From Salinisphaera sp. (GTDB taxonomy: Bacteria; Pseudomonadota; Gammaproteobacteria; Nevskiales; Salinisphaeraceae), in assembly GCF_002729955.1 (NCBI RefSeq), contig NZ_PBYA01000032.1, positions 1 through 64,000 of the forward strand: a DNA stretch of 64,000 nucleotides. Direction: 5' to 3'. A program made the translations under genes and the position numbers. Every line of letters starts with the position of its first letter. The stretch's first letter is position 1. The notes under the pieces were generated by a model, which had not been told where the DNA came from, did no database searches, and was given only the letters and a program-made list of their open reading frames with translations. Shown one piece after another: positions 20,689 through 30,983 of the stretch.

Positions 20689-21543
20689 ATGTTTATAAAC
20701 CCGTCGATAAATCCGGTCGCGTTTTCCATCGGGCCTCTGGAAGTGCACTGGTACGGCCTGATGTATCTGCTGAGCTTTCACGTCGGCTGGGCTTTGGCTG
20801 TTCGCCGAACGAAAATGGCGCATATAAACTGGTCAAGCGAAGAGGTCGGTGACTTCCTAGTTTATGTTGTGCTCGGCGTCGTGCTGGGCGGTCGCCTCGG
20901 TTATGCGTTGTTTTATCAGCCAGGCTATTTTTTCGTCCATCCGCTACATGTGCTCTATGTCTGGGACGGCGGCATGTCGTTCCACGGCGGCATGCTCGGC
21001 GTGTTTGTTGCGTCTGGCTGGTTCGCTTGGCGTACCCAAAAGCATTTCTTCGATGTTACTGACTTCATCGCACCGATCGTGCCCATTGGGCTGTTCTTTG
21101 GGCGCATCGGCAACTTCATCAACGGCGAGCTGTACGGACGCGTCACAGATGTGCCGTGGGCGATGATTTATCCGTACGTCGACAGGTTGCCGCGTCACCC
21201 GTCGGAGCTTTACGAGGCGTCTCTTGAGGGGCTGGCGCTGTTCGTCATTCTTTGGATAGTTGCGCGCAAGCCACGCCCGCGCATGGCGATCTCAGGCGCG
21301 TTCCTACTGGGTTATGGCTGTTTTCGGTTCTTCAGCGAGTTCTTCCGGCAGCCGGATCCGTTTGCGGGCTTCGTGGCGTTCGGCTGGATGACGCTCGGAC
21401 AGGTCTATTCAGCGCCAATGATCGTTGCAGGTCTGATCCTGATTTCACTGCCTTATTTGCGACCCAGACGCGATTCGCACCACATGCCAGTTTCTAGCCC
21501 TCGGGGTATCGGCCAAGTCAGCACGACACATCATGATGAATAG
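20689..21543 (+). CDS. lgt: prolipoprotein diacylglyceryl transferase
   Basis: PLEVHWYGLMYLLSF, MSFHGGMLGV, PIGLFFGRIGNFINGELYGR. Confidence 0.95.
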   Translation: MFINPSINPVAFSIGPLEVHWYGLMYLLSFHVGWALAVRRTKMAHINWSSEEVGDFLVYVVLGVVLGGRLGYALFYQPGYFFVHPLHVLYVWDGGMSFHGGMLGVFVASGWFAWRTQKHFFDVTDFIAPIVPIGLFFGRIGNFINGELYGRVTDVPWAMIYPYVDRLPRHPSELYEASLEGLALFVILWIVARKPRPRMAISGAFLLGYGCFRFFSEFFRQPDPFAGFVAFGWMTLGQVYSAPMIVAGLILISLPYLRPRRDSHHMPVSSPRGIGQVSTTHHDE

Positions 21544-21558
21544 CCGAAACCGCGACCG

Positions 21559-23139
21559 ATGAGGAATCGCATGAAGCGTATCGATCAATCACGCCGAAGG
21601 CTTCTCGGCCGTATCGGCGGCCTCGCAGGCGTTTCGGCTCTATCACCCACGTTCTTGCTTGCCGGCTGCGACAATGAAACGATCGCAGGCAGCGACGTGC
21701 CTGCGTCGGCCCATCCTAACGTTGAACAGGGTCCGTTTGACGTCGACTTTCGGCTGAGCGCCCAATCGGGCACGGTGCCCATACTGCCCGGGACGCCCAG
21801 CGAGGTCTGGCATTACAGAGGGGCCTTGGCCAAAGGCCCGCCAGATACGCTCGCGTCCCTCGGCGAAAGCTATCCCGGACCGCTGATTCGGCTGCGCCGT
21901 GGCCAGCGTATTCGCGCCCGGCTGGAAAACCGACTTCCCGAAGACACCACAGTCCACTGGCACGGCCTGCACGTACCGCCGAATGTCGACGGCCAGCCGC
22001 GCCTGCCGATCAAGCCGGGCGAATCCGCGACCGTCGCCTTCGACGTGGACGACCGGGCGGGGTTGTACTGGTATCATCCGCACCCGCACGGACCCAACGG
22101 CGGGCGCGTCGGCTTTCAGAGCTATGCCGGGCTTGCCGGCCCCTTGATCATCGAGGACGAGACCGAACGCGCGCTCGATTTGCCCGTCGGCGAGCAGGAA
22201 ATGGTTCTGGTACTGCAGGACCGCAGTTTCGCCGGCGACAACGAACTGACCTTTGTTGGCGGCATGGGGTCGATGATGCGCGGTTTTTTAGGCAATCGTG
22301 TTCTCGTCAATGGCCGCCCGCCGGAAACCCGCGAAATCGGCCCCCAGCCTTATCGCCTGCGAATTCTCAATGGCTCAAACGCGCGTATCTACAAGCTGGC
22401 CTGGAGCGACGGCCGGCCGGTGACCGTCATCGGCACCGGCGGCGGGCTACTCGCTGCGCCGCAACGATACCCTTACGTGACCCTGGCCCCGGCGCAGCGG
22501 GTCGATCTGTGGGTGGACCTGTCCGAAGCCAGAGTCGGCGATCAACTCGCCCTTGTCAGCGATCAGTATCGCTCCGGGATGATGGGCGGCATGGGTGGCA
22601 TGGGCGGATCCGGGTTACCCGCCGGTGCTCGATTCGAACTGTTGCCCCTGCGAGTCACGCATCGCGCGCACGGTGGGCAGCCGCTGCCCGAGGTCTTGGA
22701 CAGCGGCCTGAAAACGCCGCCCGTCACCCCGGATACACCGATACGAACCTTTGATCTGACGATGAAAATGATGCGCGGCTTCGCCATCAACGGCCGCCAA
22801 TTCGAAGGCACGACCGTGGCCGATGAGGAAGTCGTAGCCTTGGGCGACACCGAAATCTGGGAGTTCGTCAACGCCAGCATGATGCCGCACCCCATGCATG
22901 TGCACGGTCTGCAATTCGCGGTTATCGAACGCAAACGGATCGACCGTCAGCGCGGCTGGTCGGGACTCGAGGCGGGGCTGGTGGACGCCGGCCAGCACGA
23001 TACCGTGCTGGTGCTCCCCGGCGAGCGGGTACGCATCGCGCTCACCTTCACCGATTTCGACGGTCTCTATCTCTATCACTGCCACAACATGGAGCACGAG
23101 GACAACGGCATGATGCGCTATTACCGAGTGCGCGCGTGA
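21559..23139 (+). CDS. multicopper oxidase with Tat signal and lipobox
   Basis: SRRRLLG...FLLAGC; HWHGLHVP, YWYHPHPHG, HPMHVHGLQF, HCHNMEHEDNGMM. Confidence 0.93.
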   Translation: MRNRMKRIDQSRRRLLGRIGGLAGVSALSPTFLLAGCDNETIAGSDVPASAHPNVEQGPFDVDFRLSAQSGTVPILPGTPSEVWHYRGALAKGPPDTLASLGESYPGPLIRLRRGQRIRARLENRLPEDTTVHWHGLHVPPNVDGQPRLPIKPGESATVAFDVDDRAGLYWYHPHPHGPNGGRVGFQSYAGLAGPLIIEDETERALDLPVGEQEMVLVLQDRSFAGDNELTFVGGMGSMMRGFLGNRVLVNGRPPETREIGPQPYRLRILNGSNARIYKLAWSDGRPVTVIGTGGGLLAAPQRYPYVTLAPAQRVDLWVDLSEARVGDQLALVSDQYRSGMMGGMGGMGGSGLPAGARFELLPLRVTHRAHGGQPLPEVLDSGLKTPPVTPDTPIRTFDLTMKMMRGFAINGRQFEGTTVADEEVVALGDTEIWEFVNASMMPHPMHVHGLQFAVIERKRIDRQRGWSGLEAGLVDAGQHDTVLVLPGERVRIALTFTDFDGLYLYHCHNMEHEDNGMMRYYRVRA

Positions 23140-23777
23140 CGGATTGCTCGCGAAACCCCGTCGTCGCCGAGTACGCTCGCCTCGCCGGCGGCTACGATGC
23201 GAAGTGGTCGTTCTATATTCAGGCGACTACGCGCGAGACACTCGCGCGTCTGGTTTTGCGTCCACAGGATCGCGTGCTCGATATCGGCTGCGGTACCGGC
23301 GCCCTGCTCCAGCGTCTTTGCGCGATCCACCCGGCCCCGCAACTCTGTGGCGTCGATCCGGTGTTCGAGATGCTGGCTATGGCGCGCCGCAAGCTATCGT
23401 CTGCCGTCGATTTACGTCAGGGGTGGGCCGAACGACTCCCCTTTGCCGATGCGCAATTCGACGTCGTCGTATCGTGCAGCGTGTTTCACTATCTCTACCG
23501 CCCTGACAAGGCACTGGCCGAGATCCACCGGGTTCTTCGGCCCGGTGGTCGACTGGTCATCACGGATTGGTGTGGCGACTACGTCATGTGTCGTTTGCTC
23601 GACCGATACCTGAAACTGACCGGCCGTACCCACGGCCAGGTTTATCGAGCGCAGGAGCACTTAGAACGGGTTGAAAGCGCCGGCTTCGCTACGGCCGACG
23701 TGCACCAATACAAAATCAACTGGTTATGGGGACTTATAACCGCTCGCTTTGCTCGAACGCGAGTTCAGTCCATATGA
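23136..23777 (+). CDS. class I SAM-dependent methyltransferase
   Basis: VLDIGCGTGALLQRL, RLPFADAQFDVVVSCSVFHYL, VLRPGGRLVITDW. Confidence 0.85.
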   Translation: MTDCSRNPVVAEYARLAGGYDAKWSFYIQATTRETLARLVLRPQDRVLDIGCGTGALLQRLCAIHPAPQLCGVDPVFEMLAMARRKLSSAVDLRQGWAERLPFADAQFDVVVSCSVFHYLYRPDKALAEIHRVLRPGGRLVITDWCGDYVMCRLLDRYLKLTGRTHGQVYRAQEHLERVESAGFATADVHQYKINWLWGLITARFARTRVQSI

Positions 23778-23778
23778 C

Positions 23779-24639
23779 ATGTCTCTATCGGATCATATGA
23801 ATATGGAAATGACCCAAAGTCTGCTCTGGCTTTGTCTGGCGCTGGCGGCGATCGGTCTGCTCGTGCTGGCCTTTGCGTTGCGGCGATTGGTGGCAGCCGC
23901 AAACAACCGTTCAGCATCGGGCGCTTGGCTGCTGGCGGCCGGCGGCGTACTGACCGCCGGCCTCTTCGTCATCGATAGTGTCATTCTGTGGTGTCTTATC
24001 GAATATAGCTTACTGGGGATCGATTTCAGCAGCGAGGGACTGCGCGCTCTGATGGCTCAGGCCGGGTTCTGGGCGCCGTTAGCCTCTATCGGCTTGATGG
24101 TACTTCATTCCTTTGTTCCGTTTCCGGCCGAAGTGATCGCTATCGCCAACGGCATCGCTTTCGGCCCTTGGCTCGGCGTGGCGATTACCTGGATTGGTGC
24201 AATGCTCGGCGCGATCGCGAGCTACGAACTCGCACGCGGTTTGGGCCCTGCCGCGCGGCAACGTCTTATCCCTATTCGTTACAGCGCTCGCCTGGATACG
24301 TTTGCATTGAACATCGGTATCGCGCCGCTGCTCATAGCGCGTGTTTTGCCTATCGTGTCGTTCAATCTGATCAACTACGCGGCAGGACTCGCCGGCGTGC
24401 CACGCTTGTTATTCATCGGGACGACCGGGCTCGGCATATTGCCGTTGACCGTGCTCAGCGTATTGGTTGGCAGTCAAGCGCTGGAGCTGCCTCTTTATAT
24501 ATGGATTGTTGGCAGTGTCGTCTTGCTGCTTTTGCTGGTAGCAGTCCGCTTTGCCCGGCGCGCGATTAAAAGGCACAACCCGAAACGACGGACCGGGACC
24601 TCAGCGCGATATGACGCGCGCAGCGACGCACCGCAATGA
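23779..24639 (+). CDS. TVP38/TMEM64 (DedA-related) membrane protein
   Basis: HSFVPFPAEVIAIANGIAFGPWLGVAITWIGAMLGAIASYELARGLG...RVLPIVSFNLINYAAGLAGV; ATG ~23779 (track start is upstream). Confidence 0.8.
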   Translation: MSLSDHMNMEMTQSLLWLCLALAAIGLLVLAFALRRLVAAANNRSASGAWLLAAGGVLTAGLFVIDSVILWCLIEYSLLGIDFSSEGLRALMAQAGFWAPLASIGLMVLHSFVPFPAEVIAIANGIAFGPWLGVAITWIGAMLGAIASYELARGLGPAARQRLIPIRYSARLDTFALNIGIAPLLIARVLPIVSFNLINYAAGLAGVPRLLFIGTTGLGILPLTVLSVLVGSQALELPLYIWIVGSVVLLLLLVAVRFARRAIKRHNPKRRTGTSARYDARSDAPQ

Positions 24640-25820
24640 CGATCTGGACGAATATACTGCTCGCCACGGCAGCCGGCGTGCTTCTCAATCTCACACCGTG
24701 CGTACTGCCAGCGCTGCCCATCAAGATACGCAGCATCGCGCGCGTGGTCGGCAACGGCGCTCGCCAACGCGCTTTGGCCGGCGCGGCATTGCTGGCCGGG
24801 ACGCTGACGTTCTTTGGCGGTCTGGCGCTGGCGACGGCGTGGCTGAATTGGACTTGGGGCACGCTGTTCCAAGCCACCTGGTTTCGTGCGGCCATGGCGT
24901 TCCTGCTCGCTTGCCTCGGGGTTTACAGCCTCGCGGGACGTGGCGTACAGCCGCCGCAATGGGTTTATCGACTCCAGGGCAACGGCTACGCAGAACCTTA
25001 CTTTGCCGGTTTCCTGGCTGCGGTCTTGTCTGCGCCCTGCACAGGGCCTTTCCTGGGCGGCGTCATGGCGTTTGCTCTCACTCAGGCGCCGAGCACGATT
25101 TTTGTGTTGTTCATCGCGGTGGGCGTTGGATTGGCCCTGCCCTATCTCGTTCTGTTGACACATCCTGGACTGCTTACACGAATACCGCGCGGCGGCGCGT
25201 GGTTATTGCGCGTGCAGCAGGTTATGGGTTTGATTCTTCTGGCCGGCGCAACTTTTTTCGCGACTACCGTGCTCGCGGAGCGTGTTAGCACCCTGCTATG
25301 GACGGCTTGGCTCGGTGCCGTGGCTTTCTGGTTGATCCGGTCATTGGTTGTTGGACCCGGATTTGGCGCGCGTTTGGTATCGGCGTTGGTCTTGGTGGCG
25401 GGCGTGGCCGGCGGCGTCACGCTCGGCCTTGAGGAAGAGGCCGGCGCGCGCCATGAGTTGCCTTGGCAGCCGCTAACAGAGCGCGCATTGATCGAGGCCC
25501 GCACGGCCGGCGCGCCGGTGCTTGTCGAGTTTACGGCGGACTGGTGCATCAACTGCAAGGTTCTGGAACAAACCGTGTACGCGGACATCGCGATCGCGCG
25601 AGCCGTCGATACAGCCGGCATGCACGTCCTCCGTGCCGATCTGACGCGGCCGGACGCTGCGCTGGACGCTTACCTGCGCTCCTTCGGTGGGGCCGGGCTG
25701 CCCTTCGCCGTCATCTTGGCCCCGGATGGCACCGTGCACCGACGCCTACCGGATTTATTTACCGTAAACACCTTGAAAACAGCCATTGAAACCAGTGGGG
25801 AGCAGACGCGTGTCGACTAG
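24636..25820 (+). CDS. DsbD/ScsB-like membrane protein with C-terminal thioredoxin domain
   Basis: LNLTPCVLPALPIKI, ...SAPCTGPFLGG..., FTADWCINCKVLEQTVY. Confidence 0.85.
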   Translation: MTIWTNILLATAAGVLLNLTPCVLPALPIKIRSIARVVGNGARQRALAGAALLAGTLTFFGGLALATAWLNWTWGTLFQATWFRAAMAFLLACLGVYSLAGRGVQPPQWVYRLQGNGYAEPYFAGFLAAVLSAPCTGPFLGGVMAFALTQAPSTIFVLFIAVGVGLALPYLVLLTHPGLLTRIPRGGAWLLRVQQVMGLILLAGATFFATTVLAERVSTLLWTAWLGAVAFWLIRSLVVGPGFGARLVSALVLVAGVAGGVTLGLEEEAGARHELPWQPLTERALIEARTAGAPVLVEFTADWCINCKVLEQTVYADIAIARAVDTAGMHVLRADLTRPDAALDAYLRSFGGAGLPFAVILAPDGTVHRRLPDLFTVNTLKTAIETSGEQTRVD

Positions 25821-26436
25821 CAAGACTTTCGTACTAACTTGGCTGTTGCCAACATTCATCGCGATCGTGATAAGCGGGTCTTTTCTTTTCTGGCAATGGA
25901 CTGTGCCGACGACGGAATCCGATGAGCAGTCACTGACCAGCCCTTCGGCTGCTGATAAACGGGATAGCAAACGAGACGTCGTTGACTTTTATGCCGCATC
26001 AGAATCATCGGTGGCCGCGCAATCGGACCCCGCTCGAACACGGCAATTTAGCGCGGCTCACGTGAATCTACAGGCATCACGCGAAGCCGATACGATCAAA
26101 ATAGAACTCGAAATCGATTCGGGATGGCACATCAACGCCAATCCTGCGTCTTTTGATTTCCTCATACCGACCGAGATTGAAGTACTTGCGGGTCGCAGGA
26201 TGTTATCTACTAAGTTTGCATACCCATCTGGCGATGAACTCGACGTTGGCCTTGAAGAACCGATTCGGGTGTATTCAGGCGACGTCGACTTGACAACCAC
26301 TCTGGAGGAAGCAGCGTCCGGATATAAACATACCGTTCAAGCCGTGGTACAAGCTTGTAATGACTCGGGGCTTTGCCTCCCACCCTCAACAATCACTACA
26401 TCAATTCCTGACACAATGGATTCATCGCTACCTTGA
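25810..26436 (+). CDS. DsbD N-terminal (alpha)-like domain protein
   Basis: KIELEIDSGWHINANPASFDFLIPTEIEV...VVQACNDSGLCLPPSTI; start overlaps the upstream DsbD-like gene. Confidence 0.65.
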   Translation: MSTSKTFVLTWLLPTFIAIVISGSFLFWQWTVPTTESDEQSLTSPSAADKRDSKRDVVDFYAASESSVAAQSDPARTRQFSAAHVNLQASREADTIKIELEIDSGWHINANPASFDFLIPTEIEVLAGRRMLSTKFAYPSGDELDVGLEEPIRVYSGDVDLTTTLEEAASGYKHTVQAVVQACNDSGLCLPPSTITTSIPDTMDSSLP

Positions 26437-26631
26437 GTCGGCTAGACAGCTCAAAAGCCATTGATGCTGGCAGCGCCAGCAACACGAGCCAAGATAGGCG
26501 CAAACCGGCATAAATCGTCTTGCGCCCTAGCGCCGCCTGAGTTGGCTGATATCGAAAACCAATATTTGCGCGAACAAAAATGTCAGCCAAAAACTGTTGT
26601 CAACGTAGGCTATTTTGATATAGTTCAATAC

Positions 26632-27003
26632 ATGCGTGCTTTCCTAGTTCTGGTTTTGCTGCTGCAGGCTCTGGTCGCCCAGGCGGGCGTGCCAGGTATA
26701 TCCTGTCTGCACAACTCTGAGCACGCGAGCGCGGGAAAATCCGCGTCTATTTCTACGAGCCCAGGTGTTACGGTCAGCGAGCACTCGCACGCGACAAAGC
26801 ACCAAACGGGCAGTGGCGACTCCCCATCCCATGATCGGTGCTGCTGCACCTTTATGGGTCACTGCTCGTCAAGTGCGGTTGACACCAGCTTCCCAACTGA
26901 TGCGCTGTCCCCCCCTGCGGCGCTCTTGGTAAGCCGTGCGCCTGTTTCGGCCACACCTGGGTTCGAATATCCCCCCTATCGCCCGCCGTCTATTAGCGTC
27001 TAA
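26632..27003 (+). CDS. small secreted Cys/His protein with C-terminal PPYRPP (CutF-like candidate)
   Basis: Signal peptide MRAFLVLVLLLQALVAQAG; HDRCCCTFMGHC; ends FEYPPYRPPSISV. Confidence 0.65.
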   Translation: MRAFLVLVLLLQALVAQAGVPGISCLHNSEHASAGKSASISTSPGVTVSEHSHATKHQTGSGDSPSHDRCCCTFMGHCSSSAVDTSFPTDALSPPAALLVSRAPVSATPGFEYPPYRPPSISV

Positions 27004-27172
27004 TTGAAGCTTCCGGTGCATTGGCCGTGCATCGAACATCAATAAAGACGGTGGTTGCAGCTTCTGCGAAGTTATCCACAAGGGTTTGTCGAGCGGCATT
27101 TAGAATGTTGCTGGGTCCGATATACACGCCCTAGGATATGTCGCTGCGTCACCGTTCCGACGGAGACGCAAA

Positions 27173-27904
27173 GTGCGAACTTTCAAAATTGTCGCCGCGA
27201 CATTAGCCGTGAGCTTGCTTATTGCAGGCGGCGCTGCGGCCGGAATCATTTATTCCGGCGCCTACAACGTCGCGGCCACCAGCGAACACTGGCCCATAAC
27301 GCGCTGGGCATTAAGCCAAACAGTTCATCGATCGATTGAACAGCAAGCGACTGGTATCGACGTCCCCGAGTTGGGCTCTGAAGAACAGCTGCTGGCCGGC
27401 GCGGCCAACTTCGACGCCATGTGCAGCGAGTGCCATGCCCCGCCCGGGCGTCGGCAATCCGTGGCGGCGCGAGGAATGTATCCCCGGCCGCCGGGGCTCA
27501 CCCATGCGGCCGAGGAAAAGAGTCCTGGCGAAATATTCTGGGTGATCAAGCACGGCATCAAGGCATCCGGCATGCCGGCCTGGGGTGGATCGCATAGCGA
27601 CGAAGACATGTGGGCCATGACCGCGTTCGTCGAGAAATTACCCGACCTGTCGGCATCCGACTACGACCGCCTTCTGGCCCGCGCCGAAGCCAGCGGCGTG
27701 GGGCATCACGCCGGCGGTGGCGGGCACGGTCACGATGACGGGCATCAGACGCACGAACTTGACGCAACCACCGGTTCTTCGAGCAAAGGTCACGACAACG
27801 CTAATGGCCATGGCTCGCGCGACGGTCATCACGACGGTGACCACGCGCCGGCCGAAGACGGCGTTGACACAACCGCCCATCGCGACGATGGACACGCACA
27901 CTAG
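27173..27904 (+). CDS. c-type cytochrome, one CxxCH, His-rich C-terminus
   Basis: FDAMCSECHAPPGRR...GEIFWVIKHGIKASGMPAWGGSHSDEDMWAMTAFVEKLP; tail HHAGGGGHGHDDGHQTH; GTG start. Confidence 0.85.
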   Translation: MRTFKIVAATLAVSLLIAGGAAAGIIYSGAYNVAATSEHWPITRWALSQTVHRSIEQQATGIDVPELGSEEQLLAGAANFDAMCSECHAPPGRRQSVAARGMYPRPPGLTHAAEEKSPGEIFWVIKHGIKASGMPAWGGSHSDEDMWAMTAFVEKLPDLSASDYDRLLARAEASGVGHHAGGGGHGHDDGHQTHELDATTGSSSKGHDNANGHGSRDGHHDGDHAPAEDGVDTTAHRDDGHAH

Positions 27905-27969
27905 CCGCGAAACCGTAAACATCGCTTACAAACGACTCCAGACAAACTGGATCAATGAGGCTATAGACA

Positions 27970-29955
27970 ATGACTCAGCATACATATGACAAAGACCGCC
28001 GCCGGCTGCTGCGCGCCATGGGCGCGACCGGCCTGCTGGCGGGCTTCAATGCGCTACTTCCCGCCTATGCCCGCGACGGCATGACACGCCACCTCAATAG
28101 CGCCGCCGCTCAGGTCCCGGGCGGGGCGGCCCGCGATGTCCTCATGGACGTGCATGTGCGCCGCGAGATGATCGATATCGCCGGCGGCCGTGCATCGGCC
28201 ATCACGCTGAACCACACCACGCCGGGCCCGATCGTGGAGCTTTGGGAAGGCCAGAACGCCCATCTGCGCGTGCATAACCACCTGGACGAGTCCACTTCGA
28301 TCCACTGGCACGGCATTCTGTTGCCGTTCCAGATGGACGGCGTACCCGGCGTGGCGTTTCCCGGCATCGACCCGGGCGAAACGTTCGAAGTCGATTTTCC
28401 CGTCCGCCAGGCCGGCACCTACTGGTATCACAGCCATTCCGGGCTGCAGGAGCAGGTCGGCCAAACCGGGCCGATCGTCATCCACTCGGCCGAGGACGAC
28501 GGCATCAACGCCGATCGCGAGTACGTGATCGTGCTCAACGACTGGACCTTCGAAGACCCGCACCGGCTGTTGGCAAAGCTCAAGGAGATGAGCGACTACT
28601 ACAACTTCAGCGAGCGCACGCTCGGCGATCTGGCCGAGGATTTCCGCAAGTCGGGCGTGGCCACCACGCTGAAAGATCGGCTGGCCTGGGGCGACATGCG
28701 CATGAGCCCGCGCGATATCGCCGACGTGACCGGCTATACCTACAGCTATCTCATGAACGGCGTACACCCGGACGCCAACTGGACCGGTCTATTCACGCCG
28801 GGCGAGCGGATCCGCCTGCGCGTGATCAATGCCTCCGCCATGACCTACTTCAACGTGCGCGTACCAGGTCTGCCCATGCAGGTGGTCGCGGCCGACGGCA
28901 AGGAGGTCCAGCCGGTCGAGACCGACGAATTCCAGATCGGCGTGGCCGAGACCTTCGACGTGGTGGTCCAGCCCAGGGCCGATCAGGCCTACACGATCAT
29001 GGCCGAAACCATGGACCGCAGCGGCTATGCCCGCGGCACCCTCGCGCCGCGCGCGGGCATGGTCGCGCCCGTGCCGGCGCTGCGCGAACAGCCGCAGCGC
29101 ACGATGGTGGATATGGGCATGGACATGAGCGAAATGGACATGGGCGGCATGACGATGCCGCACGAGAACGGCGCGAAGCCGATGGGTCATGGCCAGATGG
29201 CGATGGACCACGGCTCGATGAAGACGACGGACATGTCCAAAAAGGATGCCGGTATGGCCGGCATGTCGCATCAGGGCCACAAGATGGATGGCGCGAAGAT
29301 GTCGGACAAGATGGCCGGCATGGACCATGGCCACAAGAAGATGGCCCACGGCACCGGCCCGAACGCCGGCACCATGGGCACGGGCGCGATGATGGAACAG
29401 TCCGGCCCGGTCATCGCCAAGCATGGTCCCGACATGCACGGGGCGGGCAATATCAACGTTGCCAACGTCCAGCGCGATCGCCTGGGTGAACGTGGTACCG
29501 GGCTCGAGGACGTGAACCATCGCGTGCTCACCTACAGCCAGCTGCGCAATGTCGTGCCGATGCAGGATCGTCGCGAACCCTCGCGCACGATCGAGGTGCA
29601 CCTGACCGGCAACATGGACCGCTACATGTGGTCGTTCGACGGCGTGAAGTACTCGGACGCCACGCCGATCGAGTTTCCCTACGGCGAACGCATCCGGCTG
29701 GTGCTCGTCAACGACACCATGATGGAGCACCCGATCCATCTGCACGGCATGTTCATGGAGCTGGAGAACGGCCAGGGCGAGCATCTGCCGTTCAAGCACA
29801 CCCTGAGCGTGCTGCCCGGCTCACGGGCGTCGCTACTGATCACGGCAGACGAACCGGGCCGCTGGGCCTTTCACTGCCATCTGCTCTATCACATGGAAAT
29901 GGGCATGTTCCGCGTCGTGCGTGTGAGCGATCAATCGGGAGACCAGAATGCTTAA
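27970..29955 (+). CDS. copA: copper resistance multicopper oxidase CopA/PcoA
   Basis: Tat signal DRRRLLRAMGATG; IHWHGILLPFQMDGVPG; MDMSEMDMGGMTMP Met-rich repeats; HPIHLHGMF; FHCHLLYHMEMGMF. Confidence 0.95.
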   Translation: MTQHTYDKDRRRLLRAMGATGLLAGFNALLPAYARDGMTRHLNSAAAQVPGGAARDVLMDVHVRREMIDIAGGRASAITLNHTTPGPIVELWEGQNAHLRVHNHLDESTSIHWHGILLPFQMDGVPGVAFPGIDPGETFEVDFPVRQAGTYWYHSHSGLQEQVGQTGPIVIHSAEDDGINADREYVIVLNDWTFEDPHRLLAKLKEMSDYYNFSERTLGDLAEDFRKSGVATTLKDRLAWGDMRMSPRDIADVTGYTYSYLMNGVHPDANWTGLFTPGERIRLRVINASAMTYFNVRVPGLPMQVVAADGKEVQPVETDEFQIGVAETFDVVVQPRADQAYTIMAETMDRSGYARGTLAPRAGMVAPVPALREQPQRTMVDMGMDMSEMDMGGMTMPHENGAKPMGHGQMAMDHGSMKTTDMSKKDAGMAGMSHQGHKMDGAKMSDKMAGMDHGHKKMAHGTGPNAGTMGTGAMMEQSGPVIAKHGPDMHGAGNINVANVQRDRLGERGTGLEDVNHRVLTYSQLRNVVPMQDRREPSRTIEVHLTGNMDRYMWSFDGVKYSDATPIEFPYGERIRLVLVNDTMMEHPIHLHGMFMELENGQGEHLPFKHTLSVLPGSRASLLITADEPGRWAFHCHLLYHMEMGMFRVVRVSDQSGDQNA

Positions 29956-30757
29956 ACAGTCGATGACCACAACGATCGGTGTGACGGCCCTCGCCCTCGG
30001 GATGACCCTGCCGGCGCATGCCGGCTCAAACGGCAAGGCCGATCTGGATTCCGTCATACCGCAGGGGCCGGCGGATCCGAACAGCGGCGCGCCGCTGGCC
30101 TGGAAAAAGCCGATCCACGACCAGCAGATCCACAAGTTCTTTTTGATCGACCGGCTCGAATACGGGGACGTGGACGGCACCAACAACTATCTCTGGGACG
30201 CCCAGGGCTGGATCGGCGGCGATTACAACAAGCTGTGGCTCAAGACCGAAGGCGAGGGTCCGATGCGCGGCGGCTCGCCCGAAGATACCGAGTTCCAGGC
30301 GCTCTATACCCGCACGATCGCGCCGTTCTGGAGTGCCCAGGCCGGTGTGCGCTACGACGTCAATCCCAACCCGGACCGCGGCTTTGCCGTACTCGGCCTG
30401 CAGGGGCTGGCGCCGTACTGGTTCGAATCCGACACGGCGCTGTTCGTCAGCGAGGACGGGGACGTGAGTTTTCGCGGCGAATTCGAGTACGAGCTGCTGC
30501 TTACCCAGCGGCTGATCCTTCAGCCTCGGGCCGAGATCAATGCCTCGGCTCAGGAGGTGCCGGAATATGGCCTCGGCCAAGGTCTCAACAACACCGAAAT
30601 GGGCATCCGGTTGCGCTATGAGATGCAGCGCGAGTTCGCCCCCTACGTCGGGGTCCGCTGGGAGCAAACCTATGGCGAAACCAGGGATATCGCCCAGGCT
30701 GAAGGCGAAGAGACGTCGTCGACCGCCTTCGTGGTCGGTATCCGCGCCTGGTATTGA
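29948..30757 (+). CDS. copB: copper resistance outer-membrane protein CopB/PcoB
   Basis: LIDRLEYGDVDGTNNYLWDAQGWIGGDYNKLWLKTEGE...VGVRWEQTYG... Confidence 0.95.
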   Translation: MLKQSMTTTIGVTALALGMTLPAHAGSNGKADLDSVIPQGPADPNSGAPLAWKKPIHDQQIHKFFLIDRLEYGDVDGTNNYLWDAQGWIGGDYNKLWLKTEGEGPMRGGSPEDTEFQALYTRTIAPFWSAQAGVRYDVNPNPDRGFAVLGLQGLAPYWFESDTALFVSEDGDVSFRGEFEYELLLTQRLILQPRAEINASAQEVPEYGLGQGLNNTEMGIRLRYEMQREFAPYVGVRWEQTYGETRDIAQAEGEETSSTAFVVGIRAWY

Positions 30758-30983
30758 TTAGGCCTGCGCTGTAACTACTTCATCTAAAAGGAGGAAATTT
30801 ATTAAATTCTATCAATCCTTAGCCACTTTAATTGACACGAATTCTTAAGTGGGCGTTATTCGGCTATACCTTTGTCATCTAGTGAGAATTATTGGTTCTT
30901 GTAATTCTGAACTAGAAAGTTAGCAAGGCAACGATTCAGCCAATAACGCCCATAATTCAGCGACGTTACAGTTAGGTATCATT

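Noticed and set aside
28789-29799. - strand ORF of 336 aa, His-rich
   Set aside because: Antisense to the Met-rich copA oxidase; His richness reflects reverse-complemented ATG codons.
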